A stretch of 64,000 nt of DNA from Lichenicola sp964247725 (GCA_964247725.1 CAXTVM010000007.1:37383-101382), one strand, 5' to 3'; positions 17,196 to 26,332 are shown, counted from the stretch's first letter. Notes: generated by a model from the sequence alone, not told the origin. A program made the numbers and translations.

Positions 17196-17867
17196 TCATG
17201 ATAAGGCGGGCGGCGCGGCCTCGCCGGCGCGCAGGTGCACGGTCACCGCGTCCAGCAGCGCATCGTTGACCTGCTCCACGGTGCCGGCCGCATCGATCCG
17301 CCGGACCCGCTGCGGCTGATCGCGCGCGATCTCGCGGTAACCGGCGGCGACGCGGGCGTGGAAGGCGTCGTCCAGCCGCTCGTAGCGATCGGGATCGCCG
17401 TCGCGGTTCTGCAATCGCGCGCGCGCGCGCGCGCGCGGCAGGTCGAGCAGCAGCGTCAGGTCCGGCAGCAGCGGCGTGAGGTCGATCAGGGCACGGATGA
17501 AGGCGAGGATCCCGGGGTCGCCGCGTCCGAGCCCGTAGCCCTGGTAGGCCAGGGTAGAGTCGACGTAGCGGTCGCAGACGACCAGCCGTCCCTCGGCCAG
17601 GGCCGGCCGGATGGTGCGCTCGACGTGGTCGAAGCGGGCGGCGATGTGCAGCAGGATCTCGGCGTGCAGGTCCAGTTGGTGGTCGCCGGCCAGCAGGAAC
17701 GCGCGCAACCGCTCGGCACCGGGCGCGCCGCCCGGCTCGCGGGTGTGCAGCGGCCGGTGGCCGCAGGCGGCGAGGCGGTCGGCGAGCAGGCGCGCCTGCG
17801 TCGACTTGCCGACGCCCTCGCCGCCCTCGAGGGTGACGAACAGGCCGCCGGCCAGCGGCTCAGGCAT
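17196..17867 (-). CDS. tmk: Thymidylate kinase
   Basis: 223 residues; phosphorylates dTMP to dTDP. The P-loop is LEGGEGVGKSTQ, the DRx motif is CDRYVDSTLAYQG, and the LID region follows (LDLPRARARARLQNR). The LID-proximal codons lie in an unbroken (CG)11 tract at 17416-17437 that encodes the Arg-Ala alternation. It sits between the D-Ala-D-Ala carboxypeptidase gene and holB in the same orientation. Confidence 0.95.
   Translation of the reverse strand: MPEPLAGGLFVTLEGGEGVGKSTQARLLADRLAACGHRPLHTREPGGAPGAERLRAFLLAGDHQLDLHAEILLHIAARFDHVERTIRPALAEGRLVVCDRYVDSTLAYQGYGLGRGDPGILAFIRALIDLTPLLPDLTLLLDLPRARARARLQNRDGDPDRYERLDDAFHARVAAGYREIARDQPQRVRRIDAAGTVEQVNDALLDAVTVHLRAGEAAPPALS
17416..17437. repeat. 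(CG)11 dinucleotide tract inside tmk
   Basis: Eleven uninterrupted CG units in the coding sequence of tmk. A slip of one unit would shift the frame of an essential gene, so the tract is either stable in vivo or tolerated; it is also a place where sequencing errors are likely. Confidence 0.85.
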
Positions 17868-17897
17868 GGCGAGGCGGCTTCGCGGCGCGGCCGCGAC

Positions 17898-19124
17898 TCA
17901 ACCCGCACCGACGAAGTGCGCCAGCACCGCGACGGCGCGGTCGGGCAGGCTCTTGCGCGCGACCGATCCGTCGGCGATCAGGGGCACCTCCAGGTCGCCC
18001 ACGGATGCGCCGGTGACGGTGACCTGGCCGATCCGCTGGCCGGCGGCGATCGGAGCCGAGACCGGCGCGTCGTAATCCAGCGTCACCCGCACCTTGTTCT
18101 CCCAGCCGTGCGGCACGGTGACCACCAGGGTGCCGCCGGCGGACAGGGCGACGGTCGGCTGCGCGCCGAGCCAGACCGGTGCGGTGCCCAGCACCTCGCC
18201 ACGGGTCAGCAGCCGGACGTTCTCGAAGTTGGCGAACGCCCAGCCGAGCAGGCGCTCCCCCTCGGCGGCGCGCGCCTGCGACGAGGGCAGCCCGTTCACC
18301 ACCATGACGACGCGGTTGCCGCCATGGTCGGAACTGGCGCAGAGGCCGAAGCCGCCGGCGTCGGTGTGGCCGGTCTTCAGCCCGTCGGCGAGGCCCTTGT
18401 CGACCAGGACGTTGCGGTTGCCCTGGTTGATGTTGTTGAACCGGTAGTCCTTTTCCGAGAAGAAGTGATAGTACTCGGGGAAGTCGGCAATCAGGTGGCG
18501 GGCGAGCATGGCTACGTCGCGTGCCGACATGTAATGGTCGGCGTTCGGCCAGCCGGTCGCGTTGCGGAACTGCGAGTTCGACAGGCCCATGGCCTTCGCC
18601 TCGGCGTTCATCGACGCCACGAACTGGTCCTCGGAGCCGGAGATGCCCTCGGCCAGGACGATGCAGGCGTCGTTCCCGGACTGGATCAGCATGCCGCGGA
18701 CGAGGTCGCTGACCGCGATCTGGCTGCCCAGCGGCACGAACATCTTCGAGCCCTGCATGCGCCAGGCCTTCTCGCTGACCGGCAGCATCTGGTCGAGCCG
18801 CAGGCGGCCCGACCGCAGCATCCCGAACACCAGGTAGGCAGTCATCATCTTGGTCAGCGACGAGGGTGGCATGCGCTCGTCGGCCGCCTTCTGCAGCAGC
18901 ACCGCGCCGGTATTGACGTTGATGATGCAGGCCCAGCGCGCCGGTGTGTCGAGCGGCCCGACCGGCGTGTCGGCGGGGTTCGACGCGACCGGCGCCGCGT
19001 TCACGGCGGCGGCCGGCGGCGCCGCGGCGGCACCGCGGCGGGAGCGGGCCTGACTGCCGCGAATGGCGGACACGGACAGCGCGATGCTGCCGGCACCCGT
19101 CAACAAAGACCTTCTGCTGGCCAC
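17898..19124 (-). CDS. dacC: D-alanyl-D-alanine carboxypeptidase (class A/C PBP)
   Basis: 408 residues. Serine-type penicillin-binding protein with the three active-site motifs SxxK (SSLTK), SxN (SGND) and KTG (LKTGHTD). It trims the terminal D-Ala of peptidoglycan stem peptides in the periplasm. The N-terminus (SRRSLLTGAGSIALS) is a signal sequence with an arginine pair, followed by an Ala/Pro-rich linker; the C-terminal ~100 residues are the PBP5-type beta domain. It follows rlpA by 8 bases. Which dac paralogue it is cannot be decided. Confidence 0.93.
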   Translation of the reverse strand: MASRRSLLTGAGSIALSVSAIRGSQARSRRGAAAAPPAAAVNAAPVASNPADTPVGPLDTPARWACIINVNTGAVLLQKAADERMPPSSLTKMMTAYLVFGMLRSGRLRLDQMLPVSEKAWRMQGSKMFVPLGSQIAVSDLVRGMLIQSGNDACIVLAEGISGSEDQFVASMNAEAKAMGLSNSQFRNATGWPNADHYMSARDVAMLARHLIADFPEYYHFFSEKDYRFNNINQGNRNVLVDKGLADGLKTGHTDAGGFGLCASSDHGGNRVVMVVNGLPSSQARAAEGERLLGWAFANFENVRLLTRGEVLGTAPVWLGAQPTVALSAGGTLVVTVPHGWENKVRVTLDYDAPVSAPIAAGQRIGQVTVTGASVGDLEVPLIADGSVARKSLPDRAVAVLAHFVGAG

Positions 19125-19132
19125 TGCGATCC

Positions 19133-20071
19133 CTACTCAACGATGATGTGCGCCCCGGTTACCCCGGCGCGGCGGGCGCGGTCCAGAGCGGCGTCGGCGG
19201 CCGCGACCTGCCCGAACGGCCCGATGCGCACGTCGTAGAGCGTCTCGCGGCCCGATCCGCTGATGTCGACGGTGCCGCCTGCCGCAGCCGCGACCTGATC
19301 GGCGTAGTTGCGCTGGCTGAACCGCCCCGCCTCGATCCACAGCGCGCCCGGATCTGGGACGCCTTGGGCGACCTCGGTCGACAATGACCCAACCGTCGGC
19401 TCCGGTTGATCGGCTGGGCCTGCCGCCGATGGGGCGGCGACGGCGGCAGGGGCAGCAGCACGGGCCTGGAAACGGGGCTGGCCGGGAGCGTCGAGCGTCT
19501 GCTCCTGCACGCCCTGCACGGGGGCCGCGGCGATGTCGAGGTGGGGACCACCGCCGACCTGACTGGCGACGGTCCGGCTCAGCCCCGGATCGAGGTCGAC
19601 CGCGATTCGCGCCGGTCGGCCGGCGACGATGCCCAGGCGCTGCGCCGCCGCCGGCGTCAGAGCCAGCAGGCGCCCTGGCGACGCCGGCCCGCGGTCGTCG
19701 ACCCGGACCAGCAGCCGGCGGCCGTTCTCGAGGTCGGTGACGCGGATGACCGCCGGGAGCTGGAGCGTCTGGTGCGCAGCCGCCACAGCCGCCGGATCGT
19801 AGCGCTCGCCGTCGGCGGTCAGGAGCTGCGGGTGCGCCTGTTCGACCACCGCGAGTCCGGTCTGGTGCAGGTCCGGCTGCTCGCGCGGATAGAACCACGT
19901 GCCGCCGGCGCCCTGCCAGGGCTGGCCCACGGTATAATGTGGCGACGCCTCGGCGACCAGCGGCGGCGGCCGCCGCTGGCATCCGGCGACGCCCAGCGCC
20001 GCCATCCCGGCGACCGGCGCCATAACCACCCACTGCCGCCAGACGGCGCGGGGGTCGCGACCACGCATCAA
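19133..20071 (-). CDS. rlpA: RlpA-like septal ring lipoprotein with SPOR domain
   Basis: 312 residues. Lipobox-like LGVAGC near residue 31 after a hydrophobic segment, then the RlpA double-psi beta-barrel (GLAVVEQAHPQLLTADGERYDP; VRVDDRGP) and a C-terminal SPOR repeat (ALWIEAGRFSQRNYA ... YDVRIGPFG). RlpA proteins are septal lytic transglycosylases or binding proteins acting on denuded glycan strands. The SPOR domain binds such strands. It overlaps mltB by 4 bases (ATGA), so three consecutive genes act on peptidoglycan. Confidence 0.92.
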   Translation of the reverse strand: MMRGRDPRAVWRQWVVMAPVAGMAALGVAGCQRRPPPLVAEASPHYTVGQPWQGAGGTWFYPREQPDLHQTGLAVVEQAHPQLLTADGERYDPAAVAAAHQTLQLPAVIRVTDLENGRRLLVRVDDRGPASPGRLLALTPAAAQRLGIVAGRPARIAVDLDPGLSRTVASQVGGGPHLDIAAAPVQGVQEQTLDAPGQPRFQARAAAPAAVAAPSAAGPADQPEPTVGSLSTEVAQGVPDPGALWIEAGRFSQRNYADQVAAAAGGTVDISGSGRETLYDVRIGPFGQVAAADAALDRARRAGVTGAHIIVE

Positions 20072-21078
20072 GCGACCGCGTCACCGATGAGCCCGACCGC
20101 CAGCGCATAGAAGTCGGATGGATTGTAGCGCCTGATGACGTTGAAGTTCCGGTAGACCATGAAGGCGTCGCCGGTCGGCCCGTCCGGCAGCAGCAGGGCG
20201 CCCGCGACGTCCATCCGCGAGAAGCGGCCGCCGTCGGCGCGGCGAACGCCGATCGCGTCCCAGCGGCTGAGGCTGCGCACGAGTTGGCGGCCGGACCCGG
20301 TGCTCTCGACCGGCTGCGTCAGCGTGACCGGCTGTCCCCAGGGCTCGCCGTCGACCCAGCCGCTCCGGGCCAGGTAGTTGGAGATCGAGCCGAACACGTC
20401 GGCGCGGCTGGTCCAGATGTCGCGCCGGCCATCGCCGGTCTCGTCCACCGCGTAGCGCAGGTAGGAGCTCGGCATGAACTGCGGCTGGCCCATGGCGCCG
20501 GCGTAGCTGCCGAGCATGCCGGACGGCGACACGTCGCCATTGCCGAGGATTCGCAGCGACGCCATCAGCTCGGCCCGGAAGAAGCTGGCTCGGCGCCCGT
20601 CGAACGACAGCGTGGCCAGCGCATCCACCACGTTGAAGCTGCCGATACGAGCGCCGAAATTGGATTCGAGACCCCAGATGCCAACCACCACCCGCGGGTC
20701 GACGCCATAGCGCCGCCAGATGCCGATAAGCAGGGCGAGGTTCTCTTGGTAGGCCGCAGCCGCGCCCTGCCGACGCTGCGGCGGGATGACGCGCGCACGA
20801 TACTGCGCCCAGGTCAGCGTGAACTCCGGCTGGTGGCGGTCGAGCTGGAGCACGTGGGCATTCGGCGCCTGCAGCGCCAGCGCCTCGTCAAGCACAGCGT
20901 CGGATATGCCGTCACGCCGGGCCTCGGCGCGAACGCCGTCCAAGAAGCGGGCATAGCCATCGGTGTCGATGGCACTTCCCTGTAGTCGTCCCCGTCCCCG
21001 GGCGCTCCCGCCGGCGAGTGCGCATCCGGCGACGGACATCAGGCTCGTCACGAAACGGCGTCGTGTGCTCATCGGCAC
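20068..21078 (-). CDS. mltB: Lytic murein transglycosylase (MltB family)
   Basis: 336 residues. Signal sequence with twin Arg-Arg (STRRRFVTSLMSVAGCALAGG, including a possible lipobox). The MltB/family-3 lytic transglycosylase domain has the catalytic Glu in GIWGLESNFG, followed by SYAGAMGQPQFMPSSYLRYAVD and WGQPVTL. It cleaves glycan strands, forming 1,6-anhydro ends. First gene of the mltB-rlpA-dac-tmk-holB-metG-tatD-MBL run; an alternative start is two codons later. Confidence 0.93.
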   Translation of the reverse strand: MPMSTRRRFVTSLMSVAGCALAGGSARGRGRLQGSAIDTDGYARFLDGVRAEARRDGISDAVLDEALALQAPNAHVLQLDRHQPEFTLTWAQYRARVIPPQRRQGAAAAYQENLALLIGIWRRYGVDPRVVVGIWGLESNFGARIGSFNVVDALATLSFDGRRASFFRAELMASLRILGNGDVSPSGMLGSYAGAMGQPQFMPSSYLRYAVDETGDGRRDIWTSRADVFGSISNYLARSGWVDGEPWGQPVTLTQPVESTGSGRQLVRSLSRWDAIGVRRADGGRFSRMDVAGALLLPDGPTGDAFMVYRNFNVIRRYNPSDFYALAVGLIGDAVA

Positions 21079-21154
21079 GCTTTGCCACAGGCACGGCCAT
21101 CAAGACAACGCGGTCGACCGAACCACCCGCCGCCACGTCGCCGCCAGAGCCCTC

Positions 21155-21717
21155 TCAGGGCTTCGACTTCCGCCCCTCTCTAGCCCCGTAGAGCAGGTAG
21201 TGCAGGAACGGGTTCATCATCGACGCGGCGACGTCGGCGTTGGCCGAGACGTACCAGGTGGTCTCGAAGTTCGCGTTCGGGTTGCGGCCCTCGCGGGCGC
21301 CGTTGTCGAAGAAATGCCGAATCGGATCGAGCCCGGCAGTGGCCACGTCGGGATATTGGGCGCGATACCAGTCCGTGTCGAACAGCAGGGACATCGGATC
21401 GATCACCGTGCCGGCGACGCTTCGGATCACCTGCGGCGGCGTCTCGGGCGGTGTGCCGAGCGCGTTCGGCGCGGCCTTCGGCGTCCTCTCGGCGCGGCGT
21501 CCGGATGACGAGTTTACCGAGATCGCGGCGGCCTTATCCGCAGCCGGTCTATCCGCAGCCGGTCNNNNNNNNNNNNNNNNNNNNNNNNNNNNNNNNNNNN
21601 NNNNNNNNNNNNNNNNNNNNNNNNNNNNNNNNNNNNNNNNNNNNNNNNNNNNNNNNNNNNNNNNTATCCGCAGCCGGTCTATCCGCAGCCGGTCGGCTCT
21701 TGGTTTTCGTTGTGCCC
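21155..21717 (-). CDS. Protein with PAADR tandem repeats and two WY-type repeats (gap inside)
   Basis: The C-terminal ~90 residues hold two copies of a module (FDTDWYRAQYPDVATAGLDP ... HFFDNGAREGRNP, then FETTWYVSANADVAASMMNP ... HYLLYGAREGR). Such modules occur singly or in tandem beside glycosyltransferases and surface proteins; their function is unknown. The N-terminus is a tandem of PAADR pentapeptides from a 15-base DNA repeat that runs into a 100-N gap. Because the unit is a multiple of 3, the PAADR frame should continue across the gap; it then starts at a TTG near 21717 (GTTKTKSR). The frame shift caused by the 100 N is an artefact. True length is unknown. Confidence 0.6.
21535..21694. 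repeat. 15-base tandem repeat interrupted by an assembly gap
   Basis: Two copies of tatccgcagccggtc lie on each side (21535-21564 and 21665-21694) of 100 N. The identical units on both sides mean the gap is a collapsed tandem array of unknown copy number. It lies in the coding sequence of the minus-strand protein at 21155-21717. Confidence 0.9.
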
Positions 21718-21852
21718 AACGTGATCGATCCATGCTTAACAGGACGATGCTAGCCGATCCGGAGCCGGACGTCAGCCCTGCTCATGCCGCCGACAGGGGG
21801 CAACCGTGCGGTTAGACCGGCGTTGGGCCGGCCAAACGGACGGGAACATCGA

Positions 21853-23874
21853 GTGGCGCAGGCAACAGCGAAGCAGGGGCGGCCGTCAGCGAGGCGTCCC
21901 CGGAAGGGCCTGATCGTCCTGGGCGTCATCGCCCTTCTGATCGCTCTTCTGATCATCGTCTGGAGCTGGGACTGGTTCATCCCGATCGTCGATCGGCAGG
22001 CGTCGGCTGCGATCGGGCGGCCGGTGACGATCCAGCACCTCCACGTGCGTCTCGGCCGGACGGTGCAGGTCGTCGCCGACGACGTCGCGGTGGCCGGGAC
22101 CGAGGCGTTCCCGCATCCGCTGGCCAGGATGAGCCACCTGACGGTGCAGGTGGAGCTGTTGCCGCTGATCCGTCATTTCGCGATCGTCGTCCCGCTGATC
22201 GACGTCGACCATCCTGTGGTCGAGGCGGACTCCAACCGTGCCGGCGCGAACAACTGGTCGCTCGGCCCCACTCAGAACAAGCCAGCATCCAGCGGCGGCG
22301 GCGGCGGCGGACCCAAGCTGGGGGTTCTACGGATCGAGGATGGTCGCGTCCATGTCGAGGACTCGAAGCTCCGGGCCGATTTCGCCATCCTGATCTCGAC
22401 CCGGCACACACCTGATCCAGACGAGCGGCCGCTGCCGTCAGACGAGGGCCAGATCGTCGCCGATGCCAGGGGCACCTACGCCGGCCAGCCGATCACTGGA
22501 CACTTTGTCGGCGGCGCCGTGCTCTCGCTGCGCGACAAGCGGCGGCCGTATCCGATCGACCTCAGCGTCGCCAACGGTCCCACCCACGTCACCCTCGTCG
22601 GCACGCTCGAGCAACCGCTGAGCTTCGGCGGAGCCCGGCTCAAGCTCCTGTTCGCCGGGCCGGACATGTCGCTGCTGTTCCCGCTGACGGCGGTGCCGAT
22701 CCCGCAAACCCCGCCCTACCGCGTCGAGGGCAACCTCGACTATGCGCACGACCACATCGAGTTCCGTGACTTCCACGGGCGTGTCGGGGCGTCGGACCTG
22801 AACGGCACCATCCGGGTGGTGCCCTCCCGGGTGCCGACGATCGATGCGAATCTAAACTCGCACAACGTGAACCTCGCCGATCTCGGCGGGTTCGTCGGAT
22901 CGACACCGGGCAAGGCCAAGACCGATACGCCTGCGCAGAAGACCCAGATCGCGGCGGCGAACGCCAGCGGCGACATCCTGCCCACCAACACGTTCAACGT
23001 GCCCAAAATCCGGGCGGCCACGGTCCACCTGTCCTACAAGGGCGACCACATCGAGAACCCGAACCTTCCGCTCGACAACATCGTGGCCAGGCTCGACATC
23101 GAGAACGGGGACATCGACCTGAAGCGACTCGATTTCGCGGTCGGCACCGGGACCCTGGAGAGCAGTGCGTCGCTCGATCCGACCGGCGACAGCTTCCGTA
23201 CCAAGGGGCGCGTCGACTTCCACAACATCGACCTGTCGCGGGTGATGCAGGCCACTCATACCTTCAAAGGCAAGGGTATTATCGGCGGCCACGCCGATAT
23301 TGCCACGGATGGTCGATCGATTGCTCAGATGCTGGGGAATGGCGATGGCGGTCTTACGCTGATCATGTCGGGAGGCGGCAACATCAGCGCGCTTCTGCCC
23401 GACATCGCCGGTCTCGAATTCGGCAACGCCTTGCTGTCGGCTTTGGGGGTGCCGAACCGGTCGCCCGTGCAGTGCTTCGTCGCCGACATGCCGCTCAAGA
23501 CCGGCATCCTGTCCACTAAAATCTTCCTGTTGCAGACCAGTGAGGCACGCACCGTCGGCCGTGGCACGATCGACTTCAGGAACCAGACGGCGGACTACAG
23601 CCTGACGACCCGCTCGACCCGCTTCAGTGTCGGCTCACTGCCTGGGGCGATCAACATCACGGGCAAGCTCGGCAAGCCTTCGATCTTGCCAGGCGCGGAG
23701 GTGGTGGCGCGGGCCGGCGCCGCCGTTGGCCTCGGCGTCCTGTTCCCGCCGCTGGGCCTGCTGCCGACGATCCAGCTCGGGGTCGGCAAGGGGTCGGCGT
23801 GTGAGCAGGCGCTGACCGCGGCGGACACGCAACCGGCGGCGGGGCCGACGCCCCGGGCCCATCACGTGCGCTGA
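21853..23874 (+). CDS. AsmA family protein
   Basis: About 673 residues. A basic N-terminus and one transmembrane segment (LIVLGVIALLIALLIIVWSW) are followed by a long periplasmic part of repeating beta strands. The AsmA hallmarks are the DRQASAAIGRPVTI block right after the membrane helix and the C-terminal DFRNQTADYSLTTRSTRF ... GKLGKPSILPG block. AsmA-like proteins are now viewed as bridge-like lipid transporters between inner and outer membranes. It heads a plus-strand group with dedA and an ATP-grasp gene, opposite an MlaD-like gene. The start is uncertain: a GTG at 21853 was chosen, but an ATG at 21784 is also open. Confidence 0.88.
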   Translation: MAQATAKQGRPSARRPRKGLIVLGVIALLIALLIIVWSWDWFIPIVDRQASAAIGRPVTIQHLHVRLGRTVQVVADDVAVAGTEAFPHPLARMSHLTVQVELLPLIRHFAIVVPLIDVDHPVVEADSNRAGANNWSLGPTQNKPASSGGGGGGPKLGVLRIEDGRVHVEDSKLRADFAILISTRHTPDPDERPLPSDEGQIVADARGTYAGQPITGHFVGGAVLSLRDKRRPYPIDLSVANGPTHVTLVGTLEQPLSFGGARLKLLFAGPDMSLLFPLTAVPIPQTPPYRVEGNLDYAHDHIEFRDFHGRVGASDLNGTIRVVPSRVPTIDANLNSHNVNLADLGGFVGSTPGKAKTDTPAQKTQIAAANASGDILPTNTFNVPKIRAATVHLSYKGDHIENPNLPLDNIVARLDIENGDIDLKRLDFAVGTGTLESSASLDPTGDSFRTKGRVDFHNIDLSRVMQATHTFKGKGIIGGHADIATDGRSIAQMLGNGDGGLTLIMSGGGNISALLPDIAGLEFGNALLSALGVPNRSPVQCFVADMPLKTGILSTKIFLLQTSEARTVGRGTIDFRNQTADYSLTTRSTRFSVGSLPGAINITGKLGKPSILPGAEVVARAGAAVGLGVLFPPLGLLPTIQLGVGKGSACEQALTAADTQPAAGPTPRAHHVR

Positions 23875-23998
23875 CTGACCACGCCGAAGAAATGAGATGA
23901 CGTCGGGTAGCGGGGAGGATATGCCACCGCACCCCTGGTGGAGACGCCCCTCATTGTCCTGTGACCGAACCCCCATCGCTACCCGGGTTCGGTGACGC

Positions 23999-24577
23999 GT
24001 GTTCTCGCTCACCGTATCGGGCCTGCTGAAGTCGGCGGGGATGCATCCGCTGCTCCAGGCCCTGGCAATCGTGCTCGGTACCTTCGTGTTGGAGGATGCC
24101 GCGACGGTGCTGGCGGCGATGCAGGTGCAGGACGGCAAGATCGCCTGGCTGGTAGCGCTCCTGGCGCTCTATGTCGGCATCGTGCTGGGCGATCTCGGTC
24201 TCTACGGCATCGGCCGGTTGGCGGCCCTCGTACCTTGGGCCCGACGCCTGATTCCCGATGACCGCCGTCTGCGAGGCCGGAAATGGCTCGATCGGCGCGT
24301 CTTCCGCGTCGTATTCATCAGCCGTTTCATCCCCGGCGCACGGCTTCCGACCTACACCAGCTGCGGCTACCTGAAGGCGAGCTTCGGTCGATTCGCGGTG
24401 GCGGCGGTGCTAGCCACCTCGGTCTGGACGACTCTGCTGTTCGTGGTGTCGCGCCACGTCGGCAGCCTGCTGATCGCCCATTTCGGCACCTGGCGATGGC
24501 TCGGCGCCATCGTCTTCGCATTGTTCGTCGTGCTGATGGGACGCGTTCTGACGCGGCTGCAGGGAGAGCCAGGATGA
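23999..24577 (+). CDS. DedA family (VTT domain) membrane protein
   Basis: 192 residues with 4-5 hydrophobic segments. The VTT/DedA signature is present: FVLEDAATVLAA with an acidic pair near the re-entrant loop, GDLGLYGIGR, and FISRFIPGARLPTY with the conserved Arg-Phe-x-Pro-Gly. DedA proteins move or flip lipid carriers such as undecaprenyl phosphate or phosphatidylethanolamine across the inner membrane. It starts at a GTG and its stop overlaps the ATP-grasp start by 4 bases (ATGA), so the two products are probably made together. Confidence 0.9.
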   Translation: MFSLTVSGLLKSAGMHPLLQALAIVLGTFVLEDAATVLAAMQVQDGKIAWLVALLALYVGIVLGDLGLYGIGRLAALVPWARRLIPDDRRLRGRKWLDRRVFRVVFISRFIPGARLPTYTSCGYLKASFGRFAVAAVLATSVWTTLLFVVSRHVGSLLIAHFGTWRWLGAIVFALFVVLMGRVLTRLQGEPG

Positions 24578-25653
24578 CCGTGCTGGCGAGTTCGGAACCG
24601 GTGGTGTCGAAGCCGCCGGTCTCGTCGTTCGAGTTCTGGCCGGATTGGCTGTTCTACCTGCCGGTCGTCCTGTTCTGGATCCTACTCGGCATCCGCCACC
24701 GCTGCTTCAGCCTGCCGACCGCCGCCAATCCCGTGGTGGAGACCGGCGGGCTGTGCGGCGAACGAAAGAGCACGATCCTAGATCGCGCCGGTCCGACGGC
24801 GTCACCCTGGATCGCCCCCTATGTCGTGCTGACGACGGCAGCCGACGATCTTGCCAGCGCCCTCGGCGCACTGGAGGCTGCAGGTCTCGGCCTGCCGGTG
24901 GTGGTAAAGCCGAATATCGGCTGCAACGGCACCGGGGTTCGGCTGGCGGAGTCGGTCGAGGCCCTCGCCCGGGCCCTGGCCGCGTTTCCTCGGGGGGTGG
25001 AGCTGGTGCTGCAAGAGCTGGTCGGCTTCGAGGGCGAGGCCGGGATTTTCTATGTCCGCGAACCCGGCGCGAAGGTCGGCCGGATCACTTCGCTGACCCT
25101 GAAGCAGGCGCCGATCCTCATCGGTGACGGCCGCTCGACGTTGCGTGAGCTGATCCTCCGGGATGAGCGCTCCGGCCGCGTTCCGGACATCTACATGCCG
25201 CGGCTGGCCGGGCGCCTCGACCAGGTGCTACGCCCGGGCGAGCCGTTCCGCCTCGTGTTCGCCGGCAACCACTGCAAGGGCTCGATCTTCAGCGACGGCC
25301 GGCAGGAGATCACGCGGGCGCTCAGCGCCAGGATCGACGGCATCATGCAGGACCTGCCGGACTTCCATTTCGGGCGGGTCGACGTCCGCTTCGAGGACCG
25401 CGCTGCGCTGCGAACCGGTGAACGGTTCCGGATCATCGAGGTGAACGGTGTCGGGTCGGAGGCGACCCATATCTGGGACCCTGACACCCGGATCTGGAGC
25501 GCCTATCGGGACCAGTTCCGGCATTACCGGATCGCCTTCGAGATCGGCGCGGAGATGCGTCGCCGCGGCACCAACCCGACCCCCTTGCTGGAGCTGCTGT
25601 CATTCTGGCGACTGCAGCGACGGCTGATGGCTTCCTATCCGCTGAACGACTAA
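24574..25653 (+). CDS. Membrane-anchored ATP-grasp ligase-like protein
   Basis: 359 residues. A hydrophobic segment near residues 25-42 (DWLFYLPVVLFWILLGI) is followed by an ATP-grasp fold: LPVVVKPNIGCNGTGVRL (ATP-binding lysine and glycine loop), ELVLQELVGFEGEAGIFY, and RIIEVNGVGSEATHIWDPD with the Mg-binding Glu/Asn. ATP-grasp enzymes join a carboxylate to an amine or thiol through an acyl phosphate. The substrate is unknown; coupling to a DedA-type lipid carrier flippase and a nearby UppP suggests work on a membrane-linked substrate. This pairing is the basis for one of the findings. Confidence 0.82.
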   Translation: MTVLASSEPVVSKPPVSSFEFWPDWLFYLPVVLFWILLGIRHRCFSLPTAANPVVETGGLCGERKSTILDRAGPTASPWIAPYVVLTTAADDLASALGALEAAGLGLPVVVKPNIGCNGTGVRLAESVEALARALAAFPRGVELVLQELVGFEGEAGIFYVREPGAKVGRITSLTLKQAPILIGDGRSTLRELILRDERSGRVPDIYMPRLAGRLDQVLRPGEPFRLVFAGNHCKGSIFSDGRQEITRALSARIDGIMQDLPDFHFGRVDVRFEDRAALRTGERFRIIEVNGVGSEATHIWDPDTRIWSAYRDQFRHYRIAFEIGAEMRRRGTNPTPLLELLSFWRLQRRLMASYPLND

Positions 25654-25657
25654 ACGT

Positions 25658-26170
25658 TCAGCTGTCGCACGGCGAAGGAGCCCCGCCGGAGCCGAAGATG
25701 TATTGACTCACCTGCTGCTCGAGATTTGTCAGCGCGCAGGTGTCGGTCACCGTCGCCCCCGGCTCCAGCAGCTGCGGTGAGCGGCCTGGAGTGATGATGA
25801 GGGCGTTGCTGGAGGTCAGGGTGCTGCTGCCGATCGACAGGCGGCTGTCGGCTGGAAGACGCAGCTGGCTCTCGATTTGAAAGCTGACCTGCGAGAGCAT
25901 CGTCCGGTCATCGAGCATGATCGACGTCACCGTTCCCACGGGCACCCCGGCCAGCATCACGTCGGCACCGGGCTGCAGCCCGTTCGAGGACAGGAAACTC
26001 GCCCGCATGCCATAGGCGGTGCCGACGTTGGCGCTGCCGAGCGTCGAGGCATAGATGGAGAAACCGGCCGCCAGCAGCAGCACCGACATACTGGCAGTGA
26101 TCGCGGCCGGCCCGTGACGTGCCGGACCGGCGCTGCGGGCCAGCCTCCCGTTCGTCTTCCTGCTCACCAT
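25658..26170 (-). CDS. MlaD-like (MCE domain) protein
   Basis: 170 residues with a single N-terminal membrane anchor (AITASMSVLLLAAGFSIYAS) and one MCE domain (YGMRASFLSSNGLQPGADVMLAGVPVGTVTSIML, then the LPADSRLSIGSSTLTSSNALIITPG block). MCE proteins form hexameric rings that carry phospholipids between the membranes. The domain ends with GATVTDTCALTNLEQQVSQYIFG, as in MlaD. Here it is solitary, without mlaE, mlaF or mlaC beside it. The start is the ATG at 26170, inside a longer open frame. It is convergent with the ATP-grasp gene. Confidence 0.85.
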   Translation of the reverse strand: MVSRKTNGRLARSAGPARHGPAAITASMSVLLLAAGFSIYASTLGSANVGTAYGMRASFLSSNGLQPGADVMLAGVPVGTVTSIMLDDRTMLSQVSFQIESQLRLPADSRLSIGSSTLTSSNALIITPGRSPQLLEPGATVTDTCALTNLEQQVSQYIFGSGGAPSPCDS

Positions 26171-26332
26171 GCCAGAGGCATAGTCAGCCGATTGCGTGCC
26201 GGTCAATGGCAGACCTTGCCGCATGCGGTATTATGCGGCACCAGTCTTGGCTCCGGCTTGCTCGGATCGTTGCTTCGAAGCTGGTTCACGGCCGGCGGCG
26301 ATCGGGCTCCCGCCCACAGTCAGGATCCATGG

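Noticed and set aside
22272..22475. CRISPR or tandem repeat in GC-rich coding stretches
   Set aside because: No regularly spaced repeats with spacers were seen anywhere in the window; repeated glycine codons explain the local pattern.
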